Origin: Chloranthus sessilifolius
Lineage: Eukaryota; Streptophyta; Magnoliopsida; Chloranthales; Chloranthaceae
Direction: 5' to 3'
Assembly (NCBI GenBank): GCA_021018995.1
Contig: CM037585.1
Span: forward strand, 85,474,646 to 85,538,645
DNA: 64,000 nucleotides
Both the position numbers and the translations under genes were made by a program. Under the pieces are notes generated by a model. It had not been told where the DNA came from. It searched no databases and saw only the letters and a list, made by a program, of their open reading frames with translations. Of the stretch, positions 35,012-46,689 are shown one piece after another (within the stretch, counting starts at the first letter, position 1; the number at the start of each line of letters is the position of its first letter).

Positions 35012-35027
35012 CATTCTCCCCACCTTA
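35012..35027 (-). other. M2 polypurine tract
   Basis: CCTAAGGTGGGGAGAA on the minus strand, directly followed by the LTR start TGTAATACCCC at 35011. Confidence 0.8.
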
Positions 35028-35362
35028 GGAATTTTCATCCTCGAAAATGTACCCAAGGGCTTCCCTATGGAATACCCACACCCATTGACAGTCGTAGTTT
35101 GATTTTATAACAAACACCACACATCTTGCATGAAGACGTAGTATATTTGCAACAATTTGGAGGAAATAAGTACAAGCCAAAACAATTTGCCAAACAAAAG
35201 TGGATTTTTGTATTCCATTCAACAGTTACTTGCACCCAAAAAGAAGTACATTCCTAAAATAATGGCATCCACTCCAGATAGTTCTTTCCATAACATTTTC
35301 AAAATAATTACAATACCCAAAAAGAATTTACAATGTAAAAAAGAAATGCCCCATGCTAACGA

Positions 35363-36828
35363 TCAAGCAGTCCCATCCTCGGGTTGGTCCACCTCATCCT
35401 GCTCGTGAGTACCGGAACCTGACACTCCAGGAGTCCATGTCCGCGCTGCTGCGATGCACTACTGGTAATCAGTGGGGTACATGAACTGCATCTTCTGGTA
35501 GAGCAATGCCTCGTGGAAGTCCAGCTGGTGGTCCATGTGCGTGCTGGTCGCCTCCATACGATGCTGATGCTCCAGCATCTGACGATTGTTCTCCGCCATT
35601 AGGGCGAGAACGTCATTAATGGTACTCGTCACAGGGGCTTGAGATGCTCACCTCCTGTGATCTCGGGCATAAGCAGTAGGAGTAGACTATGCAGGAGCAG
35701 TAGGTGGTACTGAAGGATGCTCCTTAGGTGGTACTGGGCCATGAGGCTGCTCCCCCTTTGAGAGGTCCTGTGGCAGTACAAGAAGCTGCTCTCCCTCTGC
35801 TGGCGGGTCCTGCCGTGGTGGTGCATCGCCAGCCTAAGCAGGTGCTGGCCCCTTTGCTAGTAGAGTCTTTGCCAACATCCTATAACTGCGGCCCCATGAA
35901 GTGACAGAATAATGCTTGACATGGTTGGTGGCCTTGCGCTCGGCGGGAGAAATTGCATACTCTAGGGCGTCAGAGTAGCACTCCAACATACTTGAAATCA
36001 ACAGAGCATAGGGCATACACTCATTGGGTTTCTACGGGCCCTTCATCATTTTCCCTTTGATGTATATCATCCTCTCAAAGAAAATCTTGGTAGCCTTGAA
36101 CCAACGGCCGTGGAATGCCGCGTATAGGGCCTGTTGGGCCAACTCTACCCTCTCTATATCGTGGCGCATAGGATAAAGGTTACACTTAATTATCGAATCA
36201 AGCATCCACGTGTAAGGAAGTAAGTCTACCCTCCTTATAGATTTGCCGAAACCCTTGTTTCCCCTCATTAGTTCCGTTCTAATTTCCTCATAATTAATGA
36301 GCTGTGGGAAGGGTGGAAAAAGAGTGGGCTCGGGCACATGGTCTAGGTATCACTCCAAAGTCTCGTGAACATGAAGTTGGGTGAATATGTACTTACGACC
36401 ATCGATCTCAGTCGTAATGGTGTTAGCTACGTGGCCCTTTTGTAGGTTTGGTAAAATAATCGCACGAGTCTAGGGTAGTAGTACTTGTAAAACGGTTTCA
36501 AAAGGTTATCGAGACTCGCTTTTAGAAGGTATTGTCAAGCCTATTGGGTTTCACTCTAGACGTTGGAATCGATAAATAATGCCTCGTCAATAATGTACTC
36601 ATATTCAAACTATTTTGCTGCCCACCATTCATTTGGTTGGGGCAAATTTCCGGGTGGTGGGGGTGGGGGCAACGATTCACGTGATGACGCGTCTGTCGAG
36701 TAAGAGGAATCTGATCCGGATGGTGATGATGATGATGAAGGTGTAGGAGGTGGTGGCGCGACGTTCTTACGCCGAACCGGTAGCTTGGAGGTAGATTGCT
36801 TAGAAGCTAACCTAGTTTTAGGTGGCAT
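35363..36828 (-). pseudogene. Extra gene of M2 between pol and 3' LTR (putative plant transposon protein-like)
   Basis: About 488 codons in the same direction as pol. It starts at 36828 with MPPKTRLASKQS, then a Pro/Ser-rich segment (PPPPTPSSSSS, PPPPPPGNLPQPNEWWA). After several stops and a frameshift near 36430 it continues with GRKYIFTQLHV, LLPYTWMLDSIIKCNLYP and MPYALLISSMLECY, then a Pro-rich stretch and a helical C-terminus (QMLEHQHRMEATSTHM). The MPYALLI segment after a long helical part recalls the plant transposon-associated proteins often annotated Transposase_32; that assignment is tentative. It lacks gag or pol motifs. About ten stops, many TAG, show it is dead here. It has its own TATA box upstream. 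Confidence 0.6.
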
Positions 36829-37064
36829 TATAGTCTAAAAGTAAGAAAACTCAAAAATCTAGGGTTGTGATAACTCAAATTGAAAGGAAAAATGACAAAC
36901 TAGGGTTTACCGTGAGCGTTTGATCTGAATGGGTGTGATTCGAATCCGATCCTCCCAAAGCCCCTAGGTCGTTGCAGGTTTGCTAGCCAAGAGAGGAAAA
37001 AAATGGCGCATAAAAAGAAAAAAAAAAACTGAAATTTGAATGGGAAGAAAATTCCGAAAACTGG

Positions 37065-37072
37065 CTTATATA
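37065..37072 (-). promoter_or_regulatory. TATA box of the M2 extra gene
   Basis: TATATAAG in CCTATATAAGCCAG on the minus strand, about 235 bp upstream of the start at 36828, with the ATCGATT-type array immediately upstream. Confidence 0.6.
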
Positions 37073-37077
37073 GGCAA

Positions 37078-37300
37078 AAATCGATTGATCGATTGATCGA
37101 TTTTTACAACTTAACATCAGCTTTGCGAAATCGATTGATCGATTAATCAAATTGAACTCGATTAATCAAAATATAATGCTTTTAAATTTCCAAGTTTTTC
37201 ATCTCACTGGTGTGTGCTAGTGGTTTGATCGAACAAAATCGATTGATCTATTTCCAAAATTGATTAATCGATTTGGAAATCGATTAATCGGTTTTGACAG
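37078..37300 (-). repeat. ATCGATTGATCGATT-type array upstream of the M2 extra gene
   Basis: Six to eight copies of the motif found in the M2 LTR, at 37079-37105, 37130-37170 and 37238-37295, the last including an inverted pair around TTTGGAAATCGATTAATCGG. The rest of the 36829-37598 spacer shows no gene. Confidence 0.7.
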
Positions 37301-37598
37301 TAAATTTCCAAAAATTTTGCCCCTTATTTCCTGTCACTTCCTGTTGTTATTTCCGTTCATTTTTCTATGGCTTTTAGGGAAGTCTGTTGTGGACCTTTCG
37401 TTTATCCCTTAGCATCTTTTGGCCATCCATTTCTCATGATGTGATTCCCATTAAACATGCATTTGAATCGCACAACGGTAGATTTACAACTCACTTTTGT
37501 TTCATTCACTTCTTGAATAAGTTGGCCTAAATGGTCAACTTTTGATTACATAAATGGTTTAAACTTACAAGCATACATGTGAAGATACAATTAGGTTC

Positions 37599-40500
37599 TC
37601 AACTCTCGGTAAACAAATCCGGGTATTGCTCTCTCACATCCGCCTCTCATTCCCACGTAGCTTCTTCAGCCGGATGATTCTTCCATCCAACAAGCACTAA
37701 AGGAGTCACTTTCGTGCACAACACTTGCTCCTTTCGATCCAATATCTCTGCCAATTCCTCTATCATGCTCATATCTTCGTGCATTTCTAAAGGTTGACCT
37801 CTCAAGATATGGGAAGGATCATTCACATAGTTCTTGAGGATAGAAACGTGGAAAACGTTGTGCACCCGATCAAATCGTGGTGGTAATCCAACGCGATATG
37901 CAACCTCACTTACATGATCCAAAACCTCAAAGGGTCTAAGGTATCGGGGACTCAACTTGCCTCTCTTTCCAAATCTCATAATGCCTTTCATAGGCGATAC
38001 TTTCACAAACACATGCTCTCCCATGGTGTAGTCCACACTCGTTCTCTTGATATCGGCGTAGCTTTTCTGTCTGCTCTGAGTCGACTTAAGTCTTTCTCTG
38101 ATCATACGAACAATGATAGCACTATCTTCAAGCAACTCTGGTCCCAAAATAAACTTTTCACCGATTTCTTCCCAATTGATAGGCGCCTCCCATAAAGAGC
38201 TTCATACGGTGCCATTCCAATGCTCGCTTGGAAGTTATTGTTGTATGCAAATTCGATTAACGGTAGGTGTTGATCCCATGATCCTTGTAGTTCAAGCATA
38301 CACGCTTTGAGCATGTCCTCTATCAGTTGATTCACCCGCTCTGTTTGCCTGTCGGTCTGCGGATGGAAAGCTGAACTAAAATCTAATCGCATACCTATGC
38401 CTTTCTGAAACTTCTTCCAAAACTTTGAAGTGTACAATGGGTCACGATCAGAGATAATGCTACTTGAAATCCTGTGTAAACATACGATCTCCTTCATATA
38501 CAACTCCGCAAGTCTTCCTGCTATATACATCGTGTTATAAGGCAAGAAGTGTGCTGACTTGATTAATCGATCCACGACTACCCAAATGGCGTTGTATTTC
38601 TTTGTTGTACACGGTAGTCCAACAATTAAGTCCATGGAGATTGACTCCCATTTCCACTATGGTATGGGTAGAGGCTGTAACAATCCAGCAGGATGTTTAT
38701 GATCTACTTGCACCTACTAACAAGTTAAACACCGTGACACGTACTTGGCCATGTTTTACTTCAAACCTCTCCACCAGTAATTTTTTCTCAAGTCTTGATA
38801 CATTTTTGTGATACCGAGGTGGATAGCATATTTCGACTTGTGAGCCTCATCAAGTATAGTTTGCCGCAGATCGGCATCATCTGGAACATAAAGACGACCC
38901 TTAAACACTAAGGAACCATCTTCTTTCACTGAAAACTCTAGTTTAACGCCTTCAATCACGTCTTGGCAAATCTTTTTCAACTCTGGGTCTCTCATCTGTA
39001 GCTCGTGAATATGCTCAGAGATCATAGGTCTCACTGATATGTTAGCCAATAAAGCTCCTGTAGCTTGTACCTCAATATTTGCATCATATAATGACATATC
39101 TTCAAACAATTTCCATCTGTGCATTCCCATAATCAAATTAGCCAACTGTGCTAAACCCTTCCGACTCAAGGCATCGGCTACTACATTACCCTTGCCTGGA
39201 TGATACTGTATGGAGCAATCATAGTCTTTGAGAAACTCTATCCATCTGCGCTGCCTCATATTCAACTCTTTCTGTGTAAAAAGATACCTGAGGCTCTTAT
39301 GATCGGTGAAGATCTCAAAGGTCTCACCATACAAGTAGTGTCTCTAAATCTTCAATGCAAATATGACCGCTGCTAGTTCCAGGTCATGTGTCGGATAGTT
39401 CTTCTCATGATCTTTCAATTGTCTCGACCTGTAAGCTATCACCTTCTTGTGTTGGTTGAGCACGCAGCCCAAATTATTATGCGAAGCATCACTGTATACC
39501 GCGAACCCTCCACTACCTGAAGGAATTCCTAACACTGGAGTCGAAGTGAGTCTCGTCTTGAGTTCTTGAAAATTCTTTTCGCATGCTTCACTCCACTCAA
39601 ATCTTACATCCTTTCATGTAAGTCTCGTAAGAGGTCCCGATATCTTAGAAAATCTCTCTACAAAACATCGATAGTAGCCAGCTAGACCAAGGAAACTACG
39701 GACATCGGATACCGTCTTTGGTTGTTCCCAATTTATCACTGCCTCAATCTTCGCCAGATCTACTGTGACACCATCCTTTGCGACTACATGTCCCAAAAAG
39801 CTAACTTCTTCCAACCAAAACTCACACTTACTAAGTTTGGCATACAGTTGGTGTTCACATAAGGTTTATAGAGCAACTCTCAAGTGTTCTTCATGCTCCT
39901 TCTTCGACTTGGAATATATCAAGATGTCGTTAACGAATACTACGATGCAATAGTGCAGGTGTGGTTTAAAAACCCAATTCATCAAATCCATAAATGACGT
40001 TGGTGCATTTGTTAAACCAAACGACATCACTAAGAACTCGTAGTGTCCGTACCGTGTCCTAAATGCTATCTTCTAGATGTCCTCTGCCTTAACTCTCAGC
40101 TAGTGGTATCTAGATTTCAGATTGATCTTGGAAAAGTACCTCGTTCCTCGTAGCTGATCGAATAAGTCATCAATTCTAGGCAATGGATATTGATTCTTGA
40201 TGGTCAATTTGTTTAATTGGTGATAGTCAATGCACAGTCGCATTGACCCGTCCTTCTTCATGAACAAGACCGGTGCTCCCCATGGAAACACGCTCGGTCT
40301 CACAAACCCCTTATCCATGAGTTCTTACAATTGTGCTTTCAATTCTTTCAACTCAGCAAGAGCCATCCTATATGGTGCTTTAGAAACAGTCTCCATCCCA
40401 AGTGCCAAGTCAATAGCGAATTCCACTTCTCTATCTGGAGGCAATCCTGATAATTCCTCCAGAAATACATCTTCAAATCCTCACATAACTGCTATCTGCG

Positions 40501-41001
40501 AGATAATATTCTTCCCTTCCTTATCTTCTTTCAAGAATGTCAAGTAACCACTGCATCCTTTTCTAATCAAACGCTCGGCCCTAACTGCAGAGATAAGTGG
40601 CATAAACATCGATCTCTCTCCTCAAAATTGGAATGATCTCCTCGTATTAGGTAGGAAGATAACAACCTTGTTCTTACAATCTACCATCACGCAGTGCTGT
40701 GACAGCCAATCCATGCCACGGATCACGTCGAATCCTTGCATGTCTAACAAAATCAAATTAGTCGGTAGTTCAAAGTCATCTCCATCCCTGATGGTCACTA
40801 TCACTGATTTACAAACCCTTTTCGTATCGACCAATTTCCCAATCAGAATCAATACTGCTAAGATGAAATCCAATGTCTCCGGGTTGACCTTCATCTTCTT
40901 TTTGAAACAGGGAGTAGTAAATGAGTGGGTAGACCCTGAGTCTACCAACACTCTAGCCTCATAAGCTACATAACTTCCCCTTCCATATAATTGTAAGGTA
41001 C
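37599..41001 (-). pseudogene. pol: M2 pol: protease, RT, RNase H, integrase, chromodomain
   Basis: Protease at 41001-40622 has an intact DSGSTHSF site and ends at GMDWL. RT at about 40400-39600 has [14 protein letters not shown] and the later FLGHVV and [11 protein letters not shown] motifs. Its catalytic box reads FVND where FVDD/YVDD is usual, so one Asp is lost. RNase H covers 39560-38960 ([35 protein letters not shown]). A His-containing zinc-binding stretch follows ([17 protein letters not shown]). The integrase core at 38635-38102 has VVVDRLIKSAHF, SDRDPLYTS and TERVNQ. The chromodomain ends at 37599 (GWKNHPAEEATWE, then a TGA where an Arg codon is expected, then EQYPDLF). A few stops and frameshifts mark a fairly recent but dead copy. 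Confidence 0.85.
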
Positions 41002-41173
41002 CTATATCATACATTTACATATATATAACACACTATATATATATATCCAAATTTATGGAAGATAATTAGTCTATTCTACTTCTTATATGAATGTACCTTC
41101 TCTATCTAGAATGCACCTTCTCTATCTAAAAATTTTAGGAAATTAAAATTCTTTATTCAAAAGAAAATCTCAC
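41002..41173 (-). other. Candidate 172-bp intron between gag and protease of M2
   Basis: The gag frame reads ...TTDVIQG and the protease frame resumes ...GTLQLYGRG after an AT-rich, stop-containing segment. Donor CAAG|GTGAGA and acceptor GATATAG|GTACC give a phase-1 junction that joins VIQG to TLQLYG, the spacing seen in related gag-pro polyproteins. The length is not a multiple of three. It contains a short direct repeat (GCACCTTCTCTATCTA, 41113-41127, and GTACCTTCTCTATCTA, 41093-41108). An insertion that happens to carry GT-AG ends is the alternative. Confidence 0.55.
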
Positions 41174-41554
41174 CTTGAATCACGTCGGTAGTATTGGGCG
41201 CTTCCTGAGCCGTAACTGTGTAGGCTCTTCCTTGTACGACTGGCTTTCTCGCTTGTATAGGTCGTGGCATTGAAACAAAAGCCGTCTTCTCCTTAGCCAT
41301 CTCAGGGCAATCTCGGATAATGCGGCCCACCTTTCCACATTTATAACAACCTCGAGTACCCCTTCTGCACTCAGCTATTTTATGAGACTTGCCACACTTG
41401 GCACAAGTCTCCACTATAGTCGACACTGCTCGTGAGAAACCCTGTGTAACTGCTGCTCCTGTGGTGGTAGCAGGGCTCTCATTTCTTATCGGCCTCCCCG
41501 ACGCAAGCACTGGTAATCTCTAACAATTTGTCTGCTGCGTTGGTCTAACATACC
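41174..41554 (-). pseudogene. gag: M2 gag C-terminus with zinc knuckles
   Basis: Two knuckle-like motifs, CAKCGKSHKIAEC and CYKCGKVGRIIRDC. The second has Arg where the CCHC His belongs. A basic stretch and VQGRAYTVTAQEAPNTT follow and lead into protease through the intron-like segment. The N-terminal gag is cut off by the Tat LTR beginning at 41555. ATACC (41550-41554) is the candidate target-site repeat. Confidence 0.8.
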
Positions 41555-43238
41555 TGTTGGTGAGCACTTTTTTTGGGTTTCTCTCAGCTCCCATTGAATC
41601 AGTGGCTCTAATTTTGTCCAGGTGGACTCTGGCGATGCGGTGTTTGGAATGACAAAAATAAATAAAAAGGGGGGGTTTTTCTAGGAAGGTTCTTAGTTTG
41701 ATTGTGATCGCTAGCTACAGATATTTAACGACGCTACAGCACATCAGTGATCACGCTGTGAACTAGGTGTGGGTTACTTCTATACTGAATCGTCCGCCAG
41801 CGAATGTCAGCTGCAGTGCTTCTCTTTAGTTTAGTTAGTTTAATTATCCTCTTATTTTCCTTTGTAATTATAATTTCGATCAGTTTAGATTTCCCAATTC
41901 TATTATTATTTTGCTCTGCTTGTGTGGGCTTATTAAGGTGAGTTATTTTAGTGTTCTGATGTTGTTAAGAGTCCAGTGAGCATCAGGGTTCTGGTATTAC
42001 TAAAAGTTCAATCGATTTCAATCTCCTATTGGTACTAGGAGTGCATATGTATTAGTTCCAATAATGTTCTAACTAAAATTAAGCATGCTAATTGTACTGG
42101 GATTCTAATTAAAGCAATTGTAATAATTCTACTATAATTCTAATTAAAGCACTTGTAATAATTCTACTATAATTCTAATTGAAATAAAAAGACTAATATT
42201 TCTACAGGCCTAATTGAAGCAATAAATTTAATTTTCTATTATAATATCAACAAACATAAAAGGACTGATTTTTCTACGATTCTAATTATCGACGGATTAA
42301 TGATGGCAAAATATAACTAATCATGAATAAACTAAATTTCCTAAAATTCGGATTGGGAATAATCAATTAACAAAACTAATAGAAAGGAAATTTTGATTTA
42401 AACATTCTAACAATTATATCAAGGCCTAATTAATACGAATAATCAATTATGTCTAGATATAAACTAATTAAAGCAATTTATTAATTCTAAAAACTCAAAA
42501 AAAAGGTGTTTGCGCCCATTATGCTGAGGATTGGCCTCGTTCCCGACTATCCTCCGTAACCTCCCTTGGGCAAATCGGGTGGCTGAGATTAAAGAGAAAA
42601 AAATTGAATTTTAGATGGTAAAGTAATATTTTTAGGCTTTTCAGAGTTGATTTCGGAACAATAGGGGCAAATTGAATTATAAACTAGAATTATGAAAACT
42701 AAAATTAATATTTTTGGATTTTTGGAGGTATTAAACTAAGAAATTGAAATTAAAAAACTTTTAGGACTGAATTCGGGTCCGAAATCAGAAAATCAGACCG
42801 TATAATTAAGGACTGGTTCTGAACTCTGAGGGTTAGAACCAGAAAATAATGATAGGGCTGTAAATTATGATTTTAGAGTAGAATTTGATCTTAAGGGTTG
42901 GTATATCAGACCGACAAATAAAGGACTAGTTCTAAAAGCAGGGAATTAGAACCAGAAATAGAAGATTCGGTCCAAAAAGGATGCTACGGTCTAGGATTGA
43001 AAATAAAATTAAGAATTAATAAATCTAGAGATTATAAGCTACGGTCGAAAACTAAAATATTAAATCCTTACCTAAGGGGGGTCAGGACTGCGGAGAGGAT
43101 CATCGGAAGTTCGGGCATTTAAATCTTGAAATCATGGTTGGGTTCTGTGGGTTCGTGCTCGGAGTTCTCTGGTTTCGAAATTTACCGTCTCCTCTCTCAA
43201 AATTTACAACCTCTTTCTTCTCTCTTCGAGAAAAAAAG

Positions 43239-43246
43239 CTTTTATA
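43239..43246 (-). promoter_or_regulatory. LTR TATA box of right Tat element
   Basis: TATAAAAG on the minus strand in CCTATAAAAGCTTTTTTT, equivalent to 13010-13017 in copy 1. Confidence 0.7.
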
Positions 43247-43689
43247 GGTTTTCCTTCAATTGCGTGCCTACTTACAGGTGTTTAATTGAATTGCACGCCT
43301 GGATTCTAGCGCTTAATCGCTTTGAGTCGGTCACCGATTCAGTGAGTGACCGGTTGACTTGCTCAGCGAGTCTCCTAGTCCTAACAAATTAGGGCTAATT
43401 GCGCGCATGTTATCATGCGCTCAATCTGATTAGGCGTTTAACCTGAAGCGTTTAATCAAGGAAATGTAGGGGTCAAGGGTAGTAAGACTAGGTCGGGCGT
43501 ATGCCAATTGCGCACTAGTGGTGGAGCGCTCAATCCAATCACGCTCCTGGATTCAGGGGCGTAATCGAGTCTCGAATCGGTCTGAGAAAGGAAGTTTAGT
43601 CTGAAAGGTGGACTGATCACGCGCTTATGGTTTTGCGTGCGATCTAATTGCACGCAGGGTTTTACATGAGTGCTTGGGGATTGTCCGGG

Positions 43690-43862
43690 TATGGTCTCTA
43701 GAATGAAATGCAAGACTCTTATTTCAGTTTGCATTCTGACTATATACTATTATTTCAATATATAGTCTCCCGACGCTGGGATCTGAGCCATAGAGCTATT
43801 ATTTTAGCCTCCGTTCAGCCATGTACTATTACATGGTCCCACACCAGGGGTTAAAAGGGTCA
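43690..43862 (-). repeat. Constant-loop hairpin array, right LTR (4-5 hairpins)
   Basis: Includes GACTATATA paired with TATATAGTC at 43738-43767, CATGTA paired with TACATG near 43820-43835, and AGAATG...TGCAA paired with TTTGCATTCT at 43699-43737. Loop sequences read ATTATTTC or TTATTTC on the plus strand, the complement of the loops in copies 1 and 2. Confidence 0.7.
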
Positions 43863-43917
43863 AAGGTTGATCGAATAAGTTTGTATACTCTGAGAAGGAA
43901 AAATGGGGGTGTCTACA

Positions 43918-43930
43918 GATGCCCCTCTTC
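43918..43930 (-). other. Polypurine tract of right Tat element
   Basis: GAAGAGGGGCATC on the minus strand, adjoining the LTR at 43917. Confidence 0.85.
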
Positions 43931-45256
43931 GGCGCACTCTTGTGAAGTAAGAATGCATCGAAGAAGTAGACACCCCTCATTCGAGGTGCTTTCTCGTTTC
44001 ACTTAAGAATTCACAAATGTGAATTAGGGATGCTGACATGACATGCTTGGCTTTCTTATCTATCATTGCAAACTTAAATGGAGCATTCAGGGGCCCAATG
44101 GTAGCTATCGAAAGGCACTTTTCTTATCTGTGGGTGCATGGCGGATCCCGTCACATGGCCCGAGCTAACAGAGAGATATGGAGCGATCGAGGTATCGGGG
44201 GGCGTCATACAAATGTCCATAAGGTCGAAGGACCAGTAATACAAAAAGAGAGTGTAATATAATATCGAAGGTTTTAACAAGTCATGTCAGACCAGGCACG
44301 TCATTGCACACACCAATGCGCATCAGGCGTTCCTTTTCCAATAGGCGTTTGTAAGTTCTTAGATTGAGTATATTTGTTGTTCAGTTTCCCAAGGGAAAGG
44401 GGCGGTTTAGGCTTGTAATTAAGGTGAATTTTGTGAGGTGTGATCAATTGAATTCTGTGCAGTGGCGCGTGTGCTTGATTCATCTGGGGTCACTTTTTAA
44501 GTAGGGAATTCTAGTCTTAATGTATTTGAACAAATGATTCTGCACAGTGGCATATGCGCTCGATCCAAGTTTGCGCAGTGGGATATGCACTTGATTGTGT
44601 GTTCAGGGGGTCTTTAAGTTGGGGAATTCTGGTCTTAAGGTATCTAAACAAGTGATTCTGCACAGTGGCAAATGCGCTCGATCCAATTCTGCGCAGTGGG
44701 ATATGCGCTTGATTGTAAGTCTAGGCGGTCTCAGGAGTTAACGGTCAACTTTATGGTATATGGGTAATGAGGCACTTAATCAATTTTTTTATTGGTATTT
44801 AGAGAAGGGTGAATTGGGTCTATTTACTTTGTTACTTTTTTCTTTGTTTTTTTTTTTTTTTTTTTTGATAGTATTGTTTTCTTTCTGATTTTTTTTTTTT
44901 TTAGTAAAATTTTTTTTTTTTTGAAGAAAGTAAGAGGGTCTTGAGATTTTAAGATTCTAGGAATTTTAACTTAAAATCAATTCGGTGGTAAAACGGCGGA
45001 AAACGTGGCTATCGAGATGTCGCTGAGCAGATCCACCGGTACGGGATTTGTGGACCCGACTATTTATGTGGTTGTCAAGATGACACTTGGTATATCGGAT
45101 ACTCCATCTATCCTTCTCGGCGAATACTGATGATTGTCTCTTATGGGAGGACTATAGTAACTTGCGAGTAAAGAGAGATGGGTTTTGAAAACATTTTGAC
45201 TTAATCATAAATAACTATATTTATAAGAAATATTGAGTAATTGAAAAATGAGTAAT
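43931..45256. other. Pre-LTR spacer of right element
   Basis: No gene is supported. 44280-44345 and 44950-45235 match the two conserved noncoding blocks of the left copies. 44520-44720 has repeated GTTCTGCGCAGTGGGATATG-like phrases, and 44835-44925 has long T runs. Confidence 0.5.
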
Positions 45257-45282
45257 ACTTACCTGGGGGTGATACTTACCTG
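45257..45282 (-). promoter_or_regulatory. Twin 5' splice-site motifs, right element
   Basis: CAGGTAAGT on the minus strand at 45257-45265 and 45274-45282, again 17 bp apart and adjoining the GCGATGGGAC array. Confidence 0.6.
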
Positions 45283-45284
45283 GG

Positions 45285-46165
45285 TTATGCGATAGGACTT
45301 GTGATATTGTAGCGAGGTGCTATTGCGATGGGGCTTTGAAATTGTCTTTTCCTTCATTTTTTTGCTTTGTCTGCTACGACAATTGGCAATTGCCGGTGTG
45401 ATGTAGCGTCTTGGGGAAGGTGATGTCGCGATGGGACAAGTGGTGTTGTGGTGATACCGTGATGGGACTTGGATAGTTTTCGCCAGTATATTTGTGTTGT
45501 AGCTTGACATTAGTGGGATGCGATGGGACATGGAAGGAGTTCCAAGTTTCTCTTTTTTTTACTTTCGTTTGTTGTGGTATCTAGTGACCATTTGTATCGA
45601 GCAATTTGGGAGGAAGGTTCTTTATTTTAGCGGCAGGACCTGATTGAGCCTTTTCCCTTTTCTTCTTTTGGTGTGGTAAGCGTGTTGTTTGAGCTTTTCG
45701 GGCAGTGGTGTCTGCAATGGGAGGTGTAGTGTAGTTAGCGGTGGGACACTGGTAGGATGTTTTCGTGCTGGGACATTGATATCTTTGTTTAGCAGATCTT
45801 GGGTCAAGTGAGTTCACATTGTGGTTGCGTTGTGTTGGCTTTTTGACGTATTTACATTTTTAGGATTTTTCGATGGGCCATGGGGGCATGGCTACAATTT
45901 TTGCTATGGGATCGGATATTGGGGTGGTGTCATGCGTGTGTGTTTTTTTTTATCATGGTGGGATGTGCTTGGGTGGCTACACGATGGGACAAAAGGGTTT
46001 TGTTGAGATAGGGCAGGGGTGACGATGTCATGCGAGGCATGTATGTCTTGTCTGTAATAGGACCAGGGGCGTGGTTGACATTTTTGGTTGGGTTACGTGA
46101 TGGGGGTAGAGTGAGTGGCTATTCCTTCTTCGATGTGGATAGCTTATAAGGCTACGCAATGGGAC
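45285..46165 (-). repeat. Array of GCGATGGGAC-type motifs, right element
   Basis: About 15 plus-strand occurrences of GCGATGGGAC or close variants, near 45289, 45323, 45428, 45462, 45519, 45741, 45872, 45983, 46096 and 46157. It is the reverse complement of the GTCCCATCGC arrays in the left copies. Confidence 0.65.
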
Positions 46166-46199
46166 AAAGGGAAGTTTCCTCGAAGCGAGATAAATTTTG

Positions 46200-46689
46200 T
46201 GAAAGATCGGAAATTGCGCGCCTGTTTCCAGTCGCGTGATCTGATTGTGTGCCTATTTTCAGGCGTACGATTCAAGGTCTAAGGGGCTGATAATGCTTGT
46301 GGATATGGGCGTGTGATTGTATTGCACGCTTAAGTATCTACGCACGGTTGAACGGTCACCAGGTCACTGCGCGGGTTACCTTTCATATTGCGCGGCACGA
46401 GGAAGTCGTTTAATTGGATTGCATGTCCGTGGATGTGCGTGGGATCAGAGCGTCACCCTATCAGTGTACCGGTGACCTTTCATATTGTGCGGTGTGAACG
46501 GGTTGTTTGTTCAGATTGCGCGGCTGTTGAAAAGTGCAGGATCGGAATGTCACACCGTCTGCACGGGCGACAGTTTCATTGCGCGCTTGAATCTTAGAGC
46601 ATGTTTTAGATTAAGCGTGATATGTGCGGCACGTGATTGGATTAAGCGTGCTTAGTTAAGCGCGCGATTGAGGCCGTACTCTATATAAG
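46200..46689 (+). promoter_or_regulatory. Second antisense promoter: GCGC/TTAATT block and TATA box
   Basis: TATATAAG at 46682-46689 follows a dense run of motifs (AATTGCGCGCC, TTGCGCGGC, GGATTAAGCGTGC, GTTAAGCGCGCGATTGAG). The layout equals 9956-10335 and 21028-21375. A downstream AATAAA at 47245-47250 and a perfect GGAGG-TATG-CCTCC hairpin at 47204-47217 outline a transcript of about 550 nt. Confidence 0.5.

Larger units (their letters stand above)
30109..41554 (-). mobile_element. Tekay/Del-like chromovirus M2, interrupted by the right Tat element
   Basis: In sense order (minus strand): gag C-terminus, an intron-like segment, protease, RT, RNase H, integrase, chromodomain, spacer, extra gene, polypurine tract, 3' LTR. 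The gag N-terminus and the 5' LTR are not visible because a Tat LTR begins at 41555. The missing parts should lie beyond the far end of that Tat element, outside the window. Confidence 0.85.
41555..43917 (-). mobile_element. 3' LTR of right Tat element (2363 bp)
   Basis: On the plus strand it begins TGTTGGTGAGC and ends GGTGTCTACA. On the sense strand it runs TGTAGACACC to CACCAACA. The first 400 bp match the visible part of the 5' LTR (63600-64000) closely. In sense order it holds hairpins, a GCGC/TTAATT block (43255-43660), a TATA box (43239-43246), a splice-donor-like CTTAG|GTAAGG at 43066-43075, the conserved block near 42530-42580, and a short minisatellite (about 42000-42480). Confidence 0.9.
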
